Shown here piece after piece: positions 34,201 to 40,804 of a stretch of 64,000 nt of DNA. The first letter of the stretch is position 1. The number at the start of each line of letters is the position of its first letter. The notes under the pieces were generated by a model. It saw only the letters and a program-made list of their open reading frames with translations, made no database searches and had not been told where the DNA came from. The stretch comes from an uncultured Bacteroidia bacterium (lineage in GTDB: Bacteria; Bacteroidota; Bacteroidia; Bacteroidales; ML635J-15). The DNA is taken from NCBI GenBank assembly GCA_902800045.1, contig CADCCZ010000001.1:1035346-1099345 (forward strand), in the 5' to 3' direction. The position numbers were made by a program, and so were the translations under genes.

Positions 34201-34306
34201 AATATTCAGAATTATCCAACTGTCCTACAAAACTAAGTGTAATTCCCTGTGAAAATGCTCCCGAGCAAAGGAAAATCACAAGAACTAATAAGAAAAGTTT
34301 TCTCAT
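31202..34306 (-). CDS. Modular surface protein with CUB, FN3-like and two FISUMP domains
   Basis: A 1034-residue exported protein (signal to about 20). A segment at 79-157 (LEQNVPNPF.. LLDVAGHV.. GVHVFDIS.. YILNAIIG) looks like a T9SS type-A sorting domain but sits near the N terminus. Then come an FN3-like unit (about 235-310), a CUB-like domain (about 325-430, FDYMYVYDGD), FN3-like (about 440-530), FISUMP domain 1 (about 545-715, GYGYVDLGLPSGTKWATCNVG), FN3-like (about 725-805) and FISUMP domain 2 to the end (VRPVC). The FN3+FISUMP module is clearly duplicated. Likely cell-surface adhesion or substrate binding; function not proven. Confidence 0.85.
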   Translation of the reverse strand: MRKLFLLVLVIFLCSGAFSQGITLSFVGQLDNSEYCPMDSVVVTNVTRNWTESVVYPDTIIVVGGTVGNNLNIVTNMGLEQNVPNPFDCETRVELAVLKREDVRMQLLDVAGHVCAEYTGSLNEGVHVFDISAANPQTYILNAIIGSRSYSIRMVNVGSGCGCSIKYAGIGNDVVRKFETANEFELGDDMQYVGYATIDGDIVISDTVEQSLTENQCVTLHFTRSLPHVETLAASSVTNLSAILHGRITGTDASSIIACGFYYGTSEDDLSHNVISTEIDVDFSCTITGVGTGTTYYRAYATSSAGTGYGDVMSFSPTDILMDNGINVRIGCGESLNFYDSGGAYGDYSLNEDMTATFTGNGPVMLSFSNFDVEDVRFDYMYVYDGDVESGNLLGVWGGGIDPWSVTSYSRTMTVVWHSDDYQSYSGWEATISADCSLVRTTVATNVTMTSATLNGNVSDSVIAAITSCGFYYGSRVDSLLQNVTANLTGNMFSYELSGLTSDTTYYYRAYAINSEDTTYGEVMSFTTEIVYTSYSNPTGYTDGYGYVDLGLPSGTKWATCNVGASTPIRYGNYYAWGETATNELYGSGSYTYSDSPAVLPASADVATASWGEGWRMPTKEEFQELNICCTVTWTTMNGVNGRLFIGPNGNSIFLPAAGCRLVSSLYNAGSSGDYWSSSLYMGDTTRAWGLYFGRGNSDMNYYSDRYYGLTVRPICVSASSTAVAPTVTTTFASNVTAMGATLSGNVTSDGGVTVFACGFLYGTDTNNLTQSVQSGSGTGSFTANITGLADGTTYYYKAYAVNVVGTAYGNTMSFTTETIPTLYSDPTGYTDGYGYVDLGLPSGLLWATCNVGANNPEDYGDYFAWGETTTKETYNWSTYRYCTGSGDWNSFTKYCFTSNYGYQGFTDTLTTLEAIDDAAIANWGTGWRMPTQDEMYELIDNCDTTWTALNGINGMLITSRTNGNTIFLPAAGCRYDDSYDGVGSYGGYWSSSLRTDIMNNPQSAWDLHFNPYYYYMWSAARSYGLSVRPVCSQ

Positions 34307-34419
34307 ATTATTTTTATTTAGTTACTAATTGAAAGAACGTTATTGTATAAAATCAAAAAAAGTATTTTTCCAAAATCACAAGTAAAAAAAGCGCCTCCTA
34401 TACAATTTTAAATTCGATG

Positions 34420-34427
34420 CAAAGATA
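34420..34427 (-). promoter_or_regulatory. -7 element for the FISUMP gene
   Basis: Minus-strand TATCTTTG, 114 bases before the ATG at 34306, implying a leader of about 100 bases. No good -33 TTTG. Confidence 0.4.
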
Positions 34428-34576
34428 AGAAAGAGAATCTATTTTATAATAAAAATTTTTAATTATTATTAACAAACACAAAATTAAGCTTTGTATATGT
34501 CGCAATCATTAAAACTCTATTCAGCAATTATCAAAAATCTCCACGATTCTCAAAAAATCGTAACCTTTAGCGCGGC

Positions 34577-34607
34577 TTTGCCAAATTGTAAATAAATTGT
34601 ATCTTTG
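34577..34607 (+). promoter_or_regulatory. Promoter of the C10 protease gene
   Basis: TTTG (34577-34580), exactly 19 bases, TATCTTTG (34600-34607). A textbook Bacteroidota promoter. It overlaps the beginning of the longer open frame and so fixes the start at ATG 34633. Confidence 0.8.
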
Positions 34608-34632
34608 CCTTATTATTACAAACATTTCAACA

Positions 34633-36051
34633 ATGAACCTAAGGTCGTTTATTTGTATCGCATTAATTACCATTCTCTTTGGTAACATATATGCAAAACC
34701 AATTGACGAAACAACAGCTCGCGCCGTCGCATCGCACTTTTATGCCGAGAAATTTAACCGTCCGCTCGAAACACTGACACCAACGATAGCCTACAGGGCA
34801 TCTATAATTCGTGGCGAAAATGGTTCAGAACCAAGTTTCTATGTTGTAAACTTTAACTCCGAAGGCTTTGTTATTGTTGCTGGCGACGACAGAGTACAAC
34901 CGATTCTGGCATTCTCCGACGAAGGTGCTTTCGTTTCAGATAATATGCCCGACCATATCCGTTTTTTCTTAGACGGGTATACCGACGAAATCCAATATAC
35001 AATTGATAATCAGCAAGAAATCAGTGCCGACATACAGCAACAATGGGATGCATTGATTTCAGAATCACACGTCTTGCCAAAAGATGGAAATGTGGTAGTA
35101 GGACCGCTGCTAGGCAACAACCAATGGAACCAGACAAAGTATTACAACAATCTCTGTCCTGCCGATGCGACAGGCAATGTCGCATACGGCGGTCATGCAG
35201 CTGTAGGCTGCGGTGCTCTTGTTATGGGACAGGTTATGCGCTACTGGCGATATCCAGCCACCGGCACTGGAAGCCATTCATACAACAGCAGCAACTATGG
35301 CACCCTTTCGGCAAACTTCGGTGCAACTACCTACCACTACGAAAGCATGCCCTACCGACTCATCGTGTCAAACCATCCCGACAGTTGCGTGGATGCCATC
35401 GCTACTTTGCTTTACCACTGCGGTGTAGCCGTCAACATGAACTACGGACCTTCTGCAAGCGTGGCGAATTCCAACAAAATCGTAGCCGCATTGTCGACCT
35501 ATTTCCGCTATCCTGCAACAGTACAATACATTGAACGCGGAAGCCTTCCATCTTCGAGATGGCTCAATTACCTAAAAAGCGAACTCGACGAAGGAGCACC
35601 ATTTATGTATGGTGGCAGCGGAAACTATGGCGGACACGTCTGGACCTGCGACGGTTATCGCGACGACAATTATTTTCATTTCAACTGGGGATGGGGAGGT
35701 CAGCAAAACGGCTACTTTGCCCTGACAAATTGCAGTTCGTACGGTTTCAACAGCAATCACGCCATAATCATAGGCATTAGAGGACCAGAATTGCCTGAAA
35801 ACATTGAAGAACTCAATTCGCAAAATATAAACCTCTACCCCAACCCTGCCAACGAAATCCTAAACATCACATCGTCGGAAACAATTTCGGAAATCGAGAT
35901 TGTGAATGTTATGGGACAAGTTGTAAAGCGCATTGAAGTGAATGCCGACAACGCGGCTTGCAATGTGGAAGATTTGACTCGTGGTGTGTATGTGGTACGC
36001 ATAAGTACCGAAAGTAAGGTTATTTCCCAACGCAAATTCGTAAAGGAATAG
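34633..36051 (+). CDS. C10 family cysteine protease with T9SS type-A sorting domain
   Basis: A secreted streptopain-like protease of 472 residues. A signal peptide (MNLRSFICIALITILFGNIYA) is followed by a propeptide (TARAVASHFYAEKF.. FVIVAGDDRVQPILAFSDEG) and the catalytic domain: Cys193 in AVGCGALVMGQVMRYW, His335 in GNYGGHVWTCDGY, and HFNWGWGG with the usual Trp and Gly cluster. The last 75 residues are a type-A T9SS sorting domain (NLYPNPANEILNI.. VVNVMGQV-like.. GVYVVRIS.. QRKFVKE), so it should be secreted and attached to the surface. The frame opens at 34597, but the promoter at 34577-34607 rules that start out. Confidence 0.92.
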   Translation: MNLRSFICIALITILFGNIYAKPIDETTARAVASHFYAEKFNRPLETLTPTIAYRASIIRGENGSEPSFYVVNFNSEGFVIVAGDDRVQPILAFSDEGAFVSDNMPDHIRFFLDGYTDEIQYTIDNQQEISADIQQQWDALISESHVLPKDGNVVVGPLLGNNQWNQTKYYNNLCPADATGNVAYGGHAAVGCGALVMGQVMRYWRYPATGTGSHSYNSSNYGTLSANFGATTYHYESMPYRLIVSNHPDSCVDAIATLLYHCGVAVNMNYGPSASVANSNKIVAALSTYFRYPATVQYIERGSLPSSRWLNYLKSELDEGAPFMYGGSGNYGGHVWTCDGYRDDNYFHFNWGWGGQQNGYFALTNCSSYGFNSNHAIIIGIRGPELPENIEELNSQNINLYPNPANEILNITSSETISEIEIVNVMGQVVKRIEVNADNAACNVEDLTRGVYVVRISTESKVISQRKFVKE

Positions 36052-36083
36052 AAAAAACGGTGTTTCCTACATAGGAAACACCG
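36052..36083 (-). terminator. Intrinsic terminator after the transketolase subunit gene
   Basis: CGGTGTTTCC (36058-36067) and GGAAACACCG (36074-36083) form a perfect 10-bp stem with a 6-base loop; on the minus strand it is followed by TTTTTT. Confidence 0.85.
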
Positions 36084-36110
36084 CTGTTCTAAAATCTCGC
36101 AAATTCTTTT

Positions 36111-36959
36111 TTAATAATCGCCTAGTGGAGTTTCAGGCAATTGTGCCAAGGCTGCAGCAAGCTGCTCGTCGTTTGGCGGTGTGCCGTGCCACTTGTGGGT
36201 ACCCATCATGAAATCGACACCCATACCCATTTCGGTCTTCATCAGCACAACAACCGGCTTCTTGTTGCCAAGGTGGCCTTTTGCATCGGCGATGGTCTTG
36301 CGCAAGTCGGCAATATCGTTGCCGTTGCACTCGAGTACATACCAGCCAAATGCTTCCCACTTAGCCTTAACATCACCGAGCTTCATCACATCCTCGGTTG
36401 TACCGTCAATCTGCTTGCGGTTGAGGTCGACAAAAGCAACAAGATTGTCGATTTCGCGGGCGTTTGCAAACATTGCAGCCTCCCAAATCTGACCTTCTTC
36501 GATTTCGCCGTCGCCCATGAGGCAGAAAACGGTATGATTATCGGCGTTGAGTTTCTTTGCCAATGCAGCACCGCAGGCAGCTGACAATCCTTGTCCGAGC
36601 GAACCCGAAGCAATGCGGATTCCTGGCAAGCCTTCAGCAGTAGTCGGATGTCCCTGCAAACGCGAATTTATTGCACGGAAAGTCTTGAGTTCCTCAACTG
36701 GAAAATATCCGCAACGAGCCAGAACGCTGTACCACGCAGCCGATGTATGACCGTTGGAAAGGAAGAACAAGTCCTGTCCCTTGCCATTGATGTCAAAATT
36801 CTTGGGATCGTGTTCCATCACATCGAAGTACAATGTGACCATCAAGTCGGTAACACCAAGCGAACCGCCCGGATGTCCCGATTTTTTTGCGTGTATCATT
36901 CTCAGCAGGTCGCGTCTAACCTGCGTAGCAATTGTCTGTAGTTCGGCAACTTTATCCAT
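36111..36959 (-). CDS. Transketolase, N-terminal (thiamine-binding) subunit
   Basis: A 282-residue split-type transketolase subunit, N-terminal half: KKSGHPGGSLGVTDLM, FLSNGHTSAAWYSVL, and the thiamine-diphosphate motif GDGEIEEGQIWEAAMFANAREIDNLVAFVDLN. Transketolase moves two-carbon units in the pentose phosphate pathway. A split enzyme needs a C-terminal subunit of about 310 residues, normally encoded next door. Here the neighbours are a C10 protease and the zeta kinase pair, and no C-terminal subunit lies anywhere in the window. The length and clean C terminus suggest an intact subunit rather than a truncated gene. Confidence 0.88.
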   Translation of the reverse strand: MDKVAELQTIATQVRRDLLRMIHAKKSGHPGGSLGVTDLMVTLYFDVMEHDPKNFDINGKGQDLFFLSNGHTSAAWYSVLARCGYFPVEELKTFRAINSRLQGHPTTAEGLPGIRIASGSLGQGLSAACGAALAKKLNADNHTVFCLMGDGEIEEGQIWEAAMFANAREIDNLVAFVDLNRKQIDGTTEDVMKLGDVKAKWEAFGWYVLECNGNDIADLRKTIADAKGHLGNKKPVVVLMKTEMGMGVDFMMGTHKWHGTPPNDEQLAAALAQLPETPLGDY

Positions 36960-36962
36960 ATC

Positions 36963-37136
36963 CTATTTATAAACTTTTAATCTTAGCTTTTTAGCCTCAA
37001 GTAATACAACTTTACCACCTTCCGAAACAACTATAGTTTCGTTCTGCTGTTTTCTAGCCTCCAATAATTTTCGATAAGAAAGATTCAATCCATTAAGAAT
37101 TTTCTTTCGTAGTTCTTTAATTTCGCAATTTTCCAT
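36963..37136 (-). CDS. 57-residue protein overlapping the zeta-like kinase gene
   Basis: A short open frame starting at ATG 37136, encoding MENCEIKELRKKILNGLNLSY.. ETIVVSEGGKVVLLEAKKL, 57 residues, basic, with a predicted helix followed by a beta hairpin. Its start overlaps the last 20 bases of the zeta-toxin-like kinase gene in another frame, so translation is probably coupled. I do not recognise a named family. Position and size make it a candidate antitoxin or partner of the kinase; this is inference. It ends 3 bases before the start of the transketolase subunit gene, without a terminator between. Confidence 0.7.
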   Translation of the reverse strand: MENCEIKELRKKILNGLNLSYRKLLEARKQQNETIVVSEGGKVVLLEAKKLRLKVYK

Positions 37137-37698
37137 CTATAATTATTTGATTAAAAACATCTTCGTCATAAATATTCAACAATTCCTCCTTGGCTCCGTC
37201 GGCAACAAGCTTGAAAGGATTGTTCGAATTGTCAATTATCATCCAGTAGTCGGAAATTGGAATGTAAATCTGCGAGAGATAGCGCATTCCAGCCACATAC
37301 CTTCTGTAAACCACATCCTTAGGCACATCGTGTCCGCCATGTTCAACACGCTCCTGCACACGACGCAAAGCAAGTTCGGGAGTATCGAGCCAAAAGTAAA
37401 CCAAGGTCACTTTATAGCCTTTGTCCTTCGCTTTCTTGATGATAGCCTTGAATGTCTTGGTTGCCAAAGTAGTCTCGAAAGCAAAGTCGCTTCCTTCTTC
37501 GATTAGCGCATACATGCGCGAAAGCATTATTCGCGTAGCTTCGAACTTTACACCCTTTGCCTGTGCCGACAACTCCTTGGCAATCTCGTCGGAATTGATG
37601 AACTGCGTACACTCCAGCATTTCCGGAAGTATGGAATACGAAGCGGTAGTCTTACCAGCTCCATTACAACCTGCTATTACGTACATATTCATATACAT
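37117..37698 (-). CDS. Zeta-toxin-like P-loop kinase
   Basis: About 193 residues, AAA_33/zeta-toxin type. The P-loop GCNGAGKT comes right after a short first strand (MYVIAGCNGAGKTTAS), followed by FINSDEIAKELSA (substrate Asp), FAFETTLA, VTLVYFWLDTPELALRRVQERVEHGGHDVPKDVVYRRY with Arg-rich lid, and DNS near the end. Zeta toxins phosphorylate UDP-N-acetylglucosamine; chromosomal homologues may do otherwise. The frame opens at 37725, but a TAATTTTG element at 37714-37721 argues for a start at 37698 or one of the two ATGs just after it (37692, 37686). Confidence 0.82.
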   Translation of the reverse strand: MYMNMYVIAGCNGAGKTTASYSILPEMLECTQFINSDEIAKELSAQAKGVKFEATRIMLSRMYALIEEGSDFAFETTLATKTFKAIIKKAKDKGYKVTLVYFWLDTPELALRRVQERVEHGGHDVPKDVVYRRYVAGMRYLSQIYIPISDYWMIIDNSNNPFKLVADGAKEELLNIYDEDVFNQIIIDGKLRN

Positions 37699-37713
37699 CA
37701 AATTTCGACGCTG

Positions 37714-37721
37714 CAAAATTA
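37714..37721 (-). promoter_or_regulatory. -7 element for the zeta kinase pair
   Basis: Minus-strand TAATTTTG, 16 bases before the ATG at 37698. The region upstream to 37892 is AT-rich with no other feature. Confidence 0.4.
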
Positions 37722-37892
37722 CCACAAATATTACAACTATTACCCTTTGCTATTGCCTATTTGTGAACAACTGAATTTAATAAAGGTAATAATAATCTAA
37801 TTATCAATACATTACAACACATAAACAACCAATTTATTAACAAAACATTTAATAAATTAGTTGTTCTTAAACTACTTAACAAAAGGAGTTGC

Positions 37893-38480
37893 TTACCTCT
37901 TATTCAATTCGACATATATCATCCTTGTAACCCACGAATCGGTTGCCGCATAGCGAATCTGCTTTTCGGTAAGCACATCGCTCTCCCAGTTGCTAAGCTG
38001 CTGCGCCTTCGAAATTCTGAATCCCAGCACAATAGCAGCCATCTTTCGCAGGCTCTTCTCCTCTATCCCATAATCGGGTGCAATGCTCTGCAAATCAATA
38101 AATCCGGCAGGCGTAAACGGTGTAAGCTTTTGCAAGCCCTTGATGTCGTCGCGGGACGAAAGTCCAATCTTTGTAAACCTGTCGGACGAAAGGAAGTCGC
38201 AGAGTTCCTTTGGCAAACCGATTTTGCTAAGCCTGAAAATGTAGGTCTTTTCCCTGCTGCTCAACTGCAGAAGCGCGACATTCTTCCTATTCGAAGCACC
38301 TTTTTTAAAGCATGGCTTAGTCTCGGTATCGAAGCCCCAGAGCGGTTCGAGAAAAAGCTCGTCCTTCACCTGATGGAACTTCTCCATAGTATCGACACAG
38401 ACCACCTCACCGTCGTAAGCATACAGCGGCAAGGTCATCAGTTCTTCGTTGGTAATATTTGGACTATACTTTTCAGTCAT
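37893..38480 (-). CDS. DEDD-type 3'-5' exonuclease domain protein
   Basis: A 195-residue single-domain exonuclease of the RNase D/WRN type. ExoI motif WGFDTETKP (Asp and Glu), ExoII region KIGLSSRDDIKGL, and ExoIII YAATDSWVTRMIY with the last Asp but no helicase or HRDC domain. Related Bacteroidota proteins lie beside DUF5063 genes as here. It overlaps the DUF5063 gene by 8 bases and is the last of four genes. Substrate (RNA or DNA ends) cannot be told from sequence. Confidence 0.85.
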   Translation of the reverse strand: MTEKYSPNITNEELMTLPLYAYDGEVVCVDTMEKFHQVKDELFLEPLWGFDTETKPCFKKGASNRKNVALLQLSSREKTYIFRLSKIGLPKELCDFLSSDRFTKIGLSSRDDIKGLQKLTPFTPAGFIDLQSIAPDYGIEEKSLRKMAAIVLGFRISKAQQLSNWESDVLTEKQIRYAATDSWVTRMIYVELNKR

Positions 38481-38991
38481 CTCTGCGATACTTTATCTCA
38501 TGCAACGCCTTTAAGAGCGAGAGCAGCCGAATGCCCCAGTAGTCGGGGAAATTTGTGCGGCAGCAAGCCAAGGCAGCAAGCATAACATCGTCGTTTGCAA
38601 TGCGATATGCACCGACAAGGTCACCCATCTCCTGATACAAGTCGGCATAAATTTCCGACAATCCAACGCTCATCGAATCCATCGAACTCATCATTGTAGC
38701 GTCCTGCACCTGCACAAACTCGTCGTCCTCGTCGAGGCGAGTCGATACCGTCTGCTGTATGTACGACCATGTTGCTTCATCGACAAACTTTTCGGAGAAA
38801 TCCTCGTCATAGTCGGTTATTTCGGGCAACATAACGCCTTTCTGGTAAAGCAGCGGCAACATTTTCACCGAATGGTCGATAAAATCGTCCTTCGTCATGT
38901 TACGGGCATTCTCGAGCAAGCGGACAAACTCCTTAGCCACCGTCACAAACTCAATTGCTTCGTGCTGATATACAACATTATACTCTTCCAT
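38473..38991 (-). CDS. DUF5063 domain-containing protein
   Basis: A 172-residue, acidic, mostly helical cytoplasmic protein (AIEFVTVAKEFVRLLENA.. FIDHSVKMLPLLYQKGVMLPEI.. LSEIYADLYQEMGDLVGAYRI). This matches what I recall of DUF5063, found in Bacteroidota next to a 3'-5' exonuclease. Function unknown. Its start shares a base with the stop of the upstream lipoprotein gene (TAATG), and its end overlaps the exonuclease gene by 8 bases. Confidence 0.75.
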   Translation of the reverse strand: MEEYNVVYQHEAIEFVTVAKEFVRLLENARNMTKDDFIDHSVKMLPLLYQKGVMLPEITDYDEDFSEKFVDEATWSYIQQTVSTRLDEDDEFVQVQDATMMSSMDSMSVGLSEIYADLYQEMGDLVGAYRIANDDVMLAALACCRTNFPDYWGIRLLSLLKALHEIKYRRDD

Positions 38992-39596
38992 TACTTCAAA
39001 AGTTTTTTATCAGCCATAAACCAGAACTTCACGGTATTGTATTCGTAACCTTCCTGAGCTTCGGTGCCACCTATATTTATTGTAAATATAGGCGCAACAG
39101 CCAACACCTTTTTGGTTATAATGCCATCATCGATGCGCCATTCCTCCAGAAACCTTAGTTTCAGAATCCTTGTCTGGTCGAGTTGGAATTCAACATTAGG
39201 CCTTGATATATAAGCATTTGTTGCTTCATCGAACACATCGGGAACTGGAAGTGAAACTTTCATGTCGTTTTCGAACAAATTCTTCACTTCCTTGTCGGGA
39301 ATACGATCGAGATGGTCATAGTCGCCTTCGGGGTCATAATAATAGATAGGTATTTCGCAGTCGCGGGCATCGGCAAACAACTTGTCAACAAACTCATCGC
39401 CAGCCGGATAAGGCAGATTCTCCCAGAACCAGTTCGGGTCTTTCTCGGTACGGTCATCAAGCTGCAGGTTTACTATAGGCACATCGTACATAATCTTGCG
39501 CGTAACAAGGTCGCCTCGCTCCTCGCCTGTCTCATTCTTGCAAGCAGAAAGCGCAACTAAAGTGATAAGAGCAACAAACACAAAATATCTTTTCAT
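38991..39596 (-). CDS. Lipoprotein, possibly GldN/PorN-like
   Basis: A 201-residue lipoprotein (signal MKRYFVFVALITLVALSAC, lipobox Cys19). The mature part has FVDKLFADARDCEIPIYYYD, DKEVKNLFENDMKV, then ILKLRFLEEWRIDDGIITKKVLAV, APIFTI and VKFWFMADKKLL. The order helix-ITAYEY-like strand, then a KEAWYFD-like strand, an APV strand and an FWV strand recalls GldN/PorN of the T9SS, but GldN is not a lipoprotein and overall similarity by eye is weak. It is the second gene of a tightly overlapping operon. Treat the GldN link as a hypothesis. Confidence 0.6.
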   Translation of the reverse strand: MKRYFVFVALITLVALSACKNETGEERGDLVTRKIMYDVPIVNLQLDDRTEKDPNWFWENLPYPAGDEFVDKLFADARDCEIPIYYYDPEGDYDHLDRIPDKEVKNLFENDMKVSLPVPDVFDEATNAYISRPNVEFQLDQTRILKLRFLEEWRIDDGIITKKVLAVAPIFTINIGGTEAQEGYEYNTVKFWFMADKKLLK

Positions 39597-40336
39597 TACC
39601 TGCCCTCCACGTTTAAGACATTTGTAAATTTCTTTAGAATCTTAAGTACCAAGAAAATAAGTAATCCTGCTGCGAAAATGCCAATCCACACGCAATCGAG
39701 ATAGAACCTATGTTCTACTATTGCGAATTCAAGTACGCGGAAAGCAGTCATTACAAGAATGAGGTTGAAAAAGCCGTTGTACTCACGTTTCAAAACATTG
39801 CGCACCGAAAATGGCAAGGTCGATTTGCAGTGGTTACGGAAACTCGGAATGAATGCCGGTGTACGGTTTGCCCATTCGAGGTAAGCATCACCGAACTTCT
39901 TGCGCAGAAATGCTTCTTCGGCATACATAATGCGCTCATAGTAAATCCAGTAGAATGCACAGAAGAACAACACAAACCACAAGTCGAGCACCATAAGCGC
40001 AGGAGCCAGCCACATGAAGAAATTGCCGAGGTAAAGCGGATGACGCACCGTGGAATATATTCCCGAGGTGTTGAGTTGCTCTGCGACTTGTCCCTGGGTG
40101 GTATTGCGACCACTAGTACCCTTAGGCGTATGTCCTACTGTTGCAATTCTGATTGCAAGTCCCACAAAACCAATGCATAGGAAAATCACTGGCAACCACC
40201 AAGGCATTACCTCGTTGCGCAAATAAGTAAGGTATGCAAACCATGCTGCACCAGGCACAAGTATCAGAACTGGTAGCCAACTGCGACGCTTGAAAAGTTT
40301 ATTTCCTTGTATTTCAAAAGATTCCTGTAAAGCCAT
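39596..40336 (-). CDS. Membrane methyltransferase, isoprenylcysteine/phospholipid N-methyltransferase-like
   Basis: A 246-residue integral membrane protein with about five helices. The conserved core GIYSTVRHPLYLGNFFMW and YYERIMYAEEAFLRKKFGDAYLEWANRTPAFIP is the SAM-binding signature of the ICMT/PEMT-type family. It resembles the group that includes LmtA-like lipid A phosphate methyltransferases, but the substrate is not certain. It is the first gene of a four-gene operon (with lipoprotein, DUF5063, exonuclease) headed by a TATCTTTG element; its stop overlaps the next start (TAATG). Confidence 0.82.
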   Translation of the reverse strand: MALQESFEIQGNKLFKRRSWLPVLILVPGAAWFAYLTYLRNEVMPWWLPVIFLCIGFVGLAIRIATVGHTPKGTSGRNTTQGQVAEQLNTSGIYSTVRHPLYLGNFFMWLAPALMVLDLWFVLFFCAFYWIYYERIMYAEEAFLRKKFGDAYLEWANRTPAFIPSFRNHCKSTLPFSVRNVLKREYNGFFNLILVMTAFRVLEFAIVEHRFYLDCVWIGIFAAGLLIFLVLKILKKFTNVLNVEGR

Positions 40337-40355
40337 AAGATATGTTTTTGTAGTG

Positions 40356-40363
40356 CAAAGATA
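40356..40363 (-). promoter_or_regulatory. -7 element of the methyltransferase operon
   Basis: Minus-strand TATCTTTG, 20 bases before the ATG at 40336; no -33 TTTG at the usual distance. Confidence 0.5.
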
Positions 40364-40408
40364 AGGAATATTTACGAAGTACGACTTACGATTGTCGAAT
40401 TAACTGAT

Positions 40409-40735
40409 TTATCCCCTGGCCGTCAGTTCCAAGCCAACCACGCCGACCAATATCAGCAGGGCGAAGAACATACGCAGCAACGAGGCCGAATCGCCAAAGA
40501 ACACAAAGCCAAGCACAAAGGTACATACAGCACCTATGCCTGTCCAAATTATGTAGGCAGTGCTAATGGGAATAACCCGTTGCGCCAGATAGAGGAAAAA
40601 ACCGCTCAGTGCCATGCTGACGACTGCAAGCGAAATGTACAACCAGAAATGTTCGGGGTGCAGGTCGGACAACTTGAAGCCCAAAGGCCAGCCGACTTCA
40701 AACAATGCTGCTAATATGAGATAAAACCAAGACAC
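40409..40735 (-). CDS. Small multidrug resistance family exporter (Gdx/SugE-like)
   Basis: A 108-residue protein with four membrane helices. The SMR family functions as an antiparallel dimer exchanging protons for cations through the conserved Glu in ALFEVGWPLGFK (Glu13). The segment RVIPISTAYIIWTGIGAV resembles the Gdx (guanidinium exporter) subgroup more than EmrE-type drug pumps. I saw no guanidine riboswitch upstream. The pair partner sometimes found for SMR proteins is absent. Confidence 0.88.
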   Translation of the reverse strand: MSWFYLILAALFEVGWPLGFKLSDLHPEHFWLYISLAVVSMALSGFFLYLAQRVIPISTAYIIWTGIGAVCTFVLGFVFFGDSASLLRMFFALLILVGVVGLELTARG

Positions 40736-40804
40736 GGGGATTTACAATTTTAAATTTGAAGATTTACAACTTGAGCTTTTCAAAGGACAACTATTTAACA
40801 TTCA

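Noticed and set aside
36111..36959. Transketolase gene as a truncated pseudogene
   Set aside because: Length and C terminus fit the N-terminal subunit of the two-subunit form, and a proper terminator follows.
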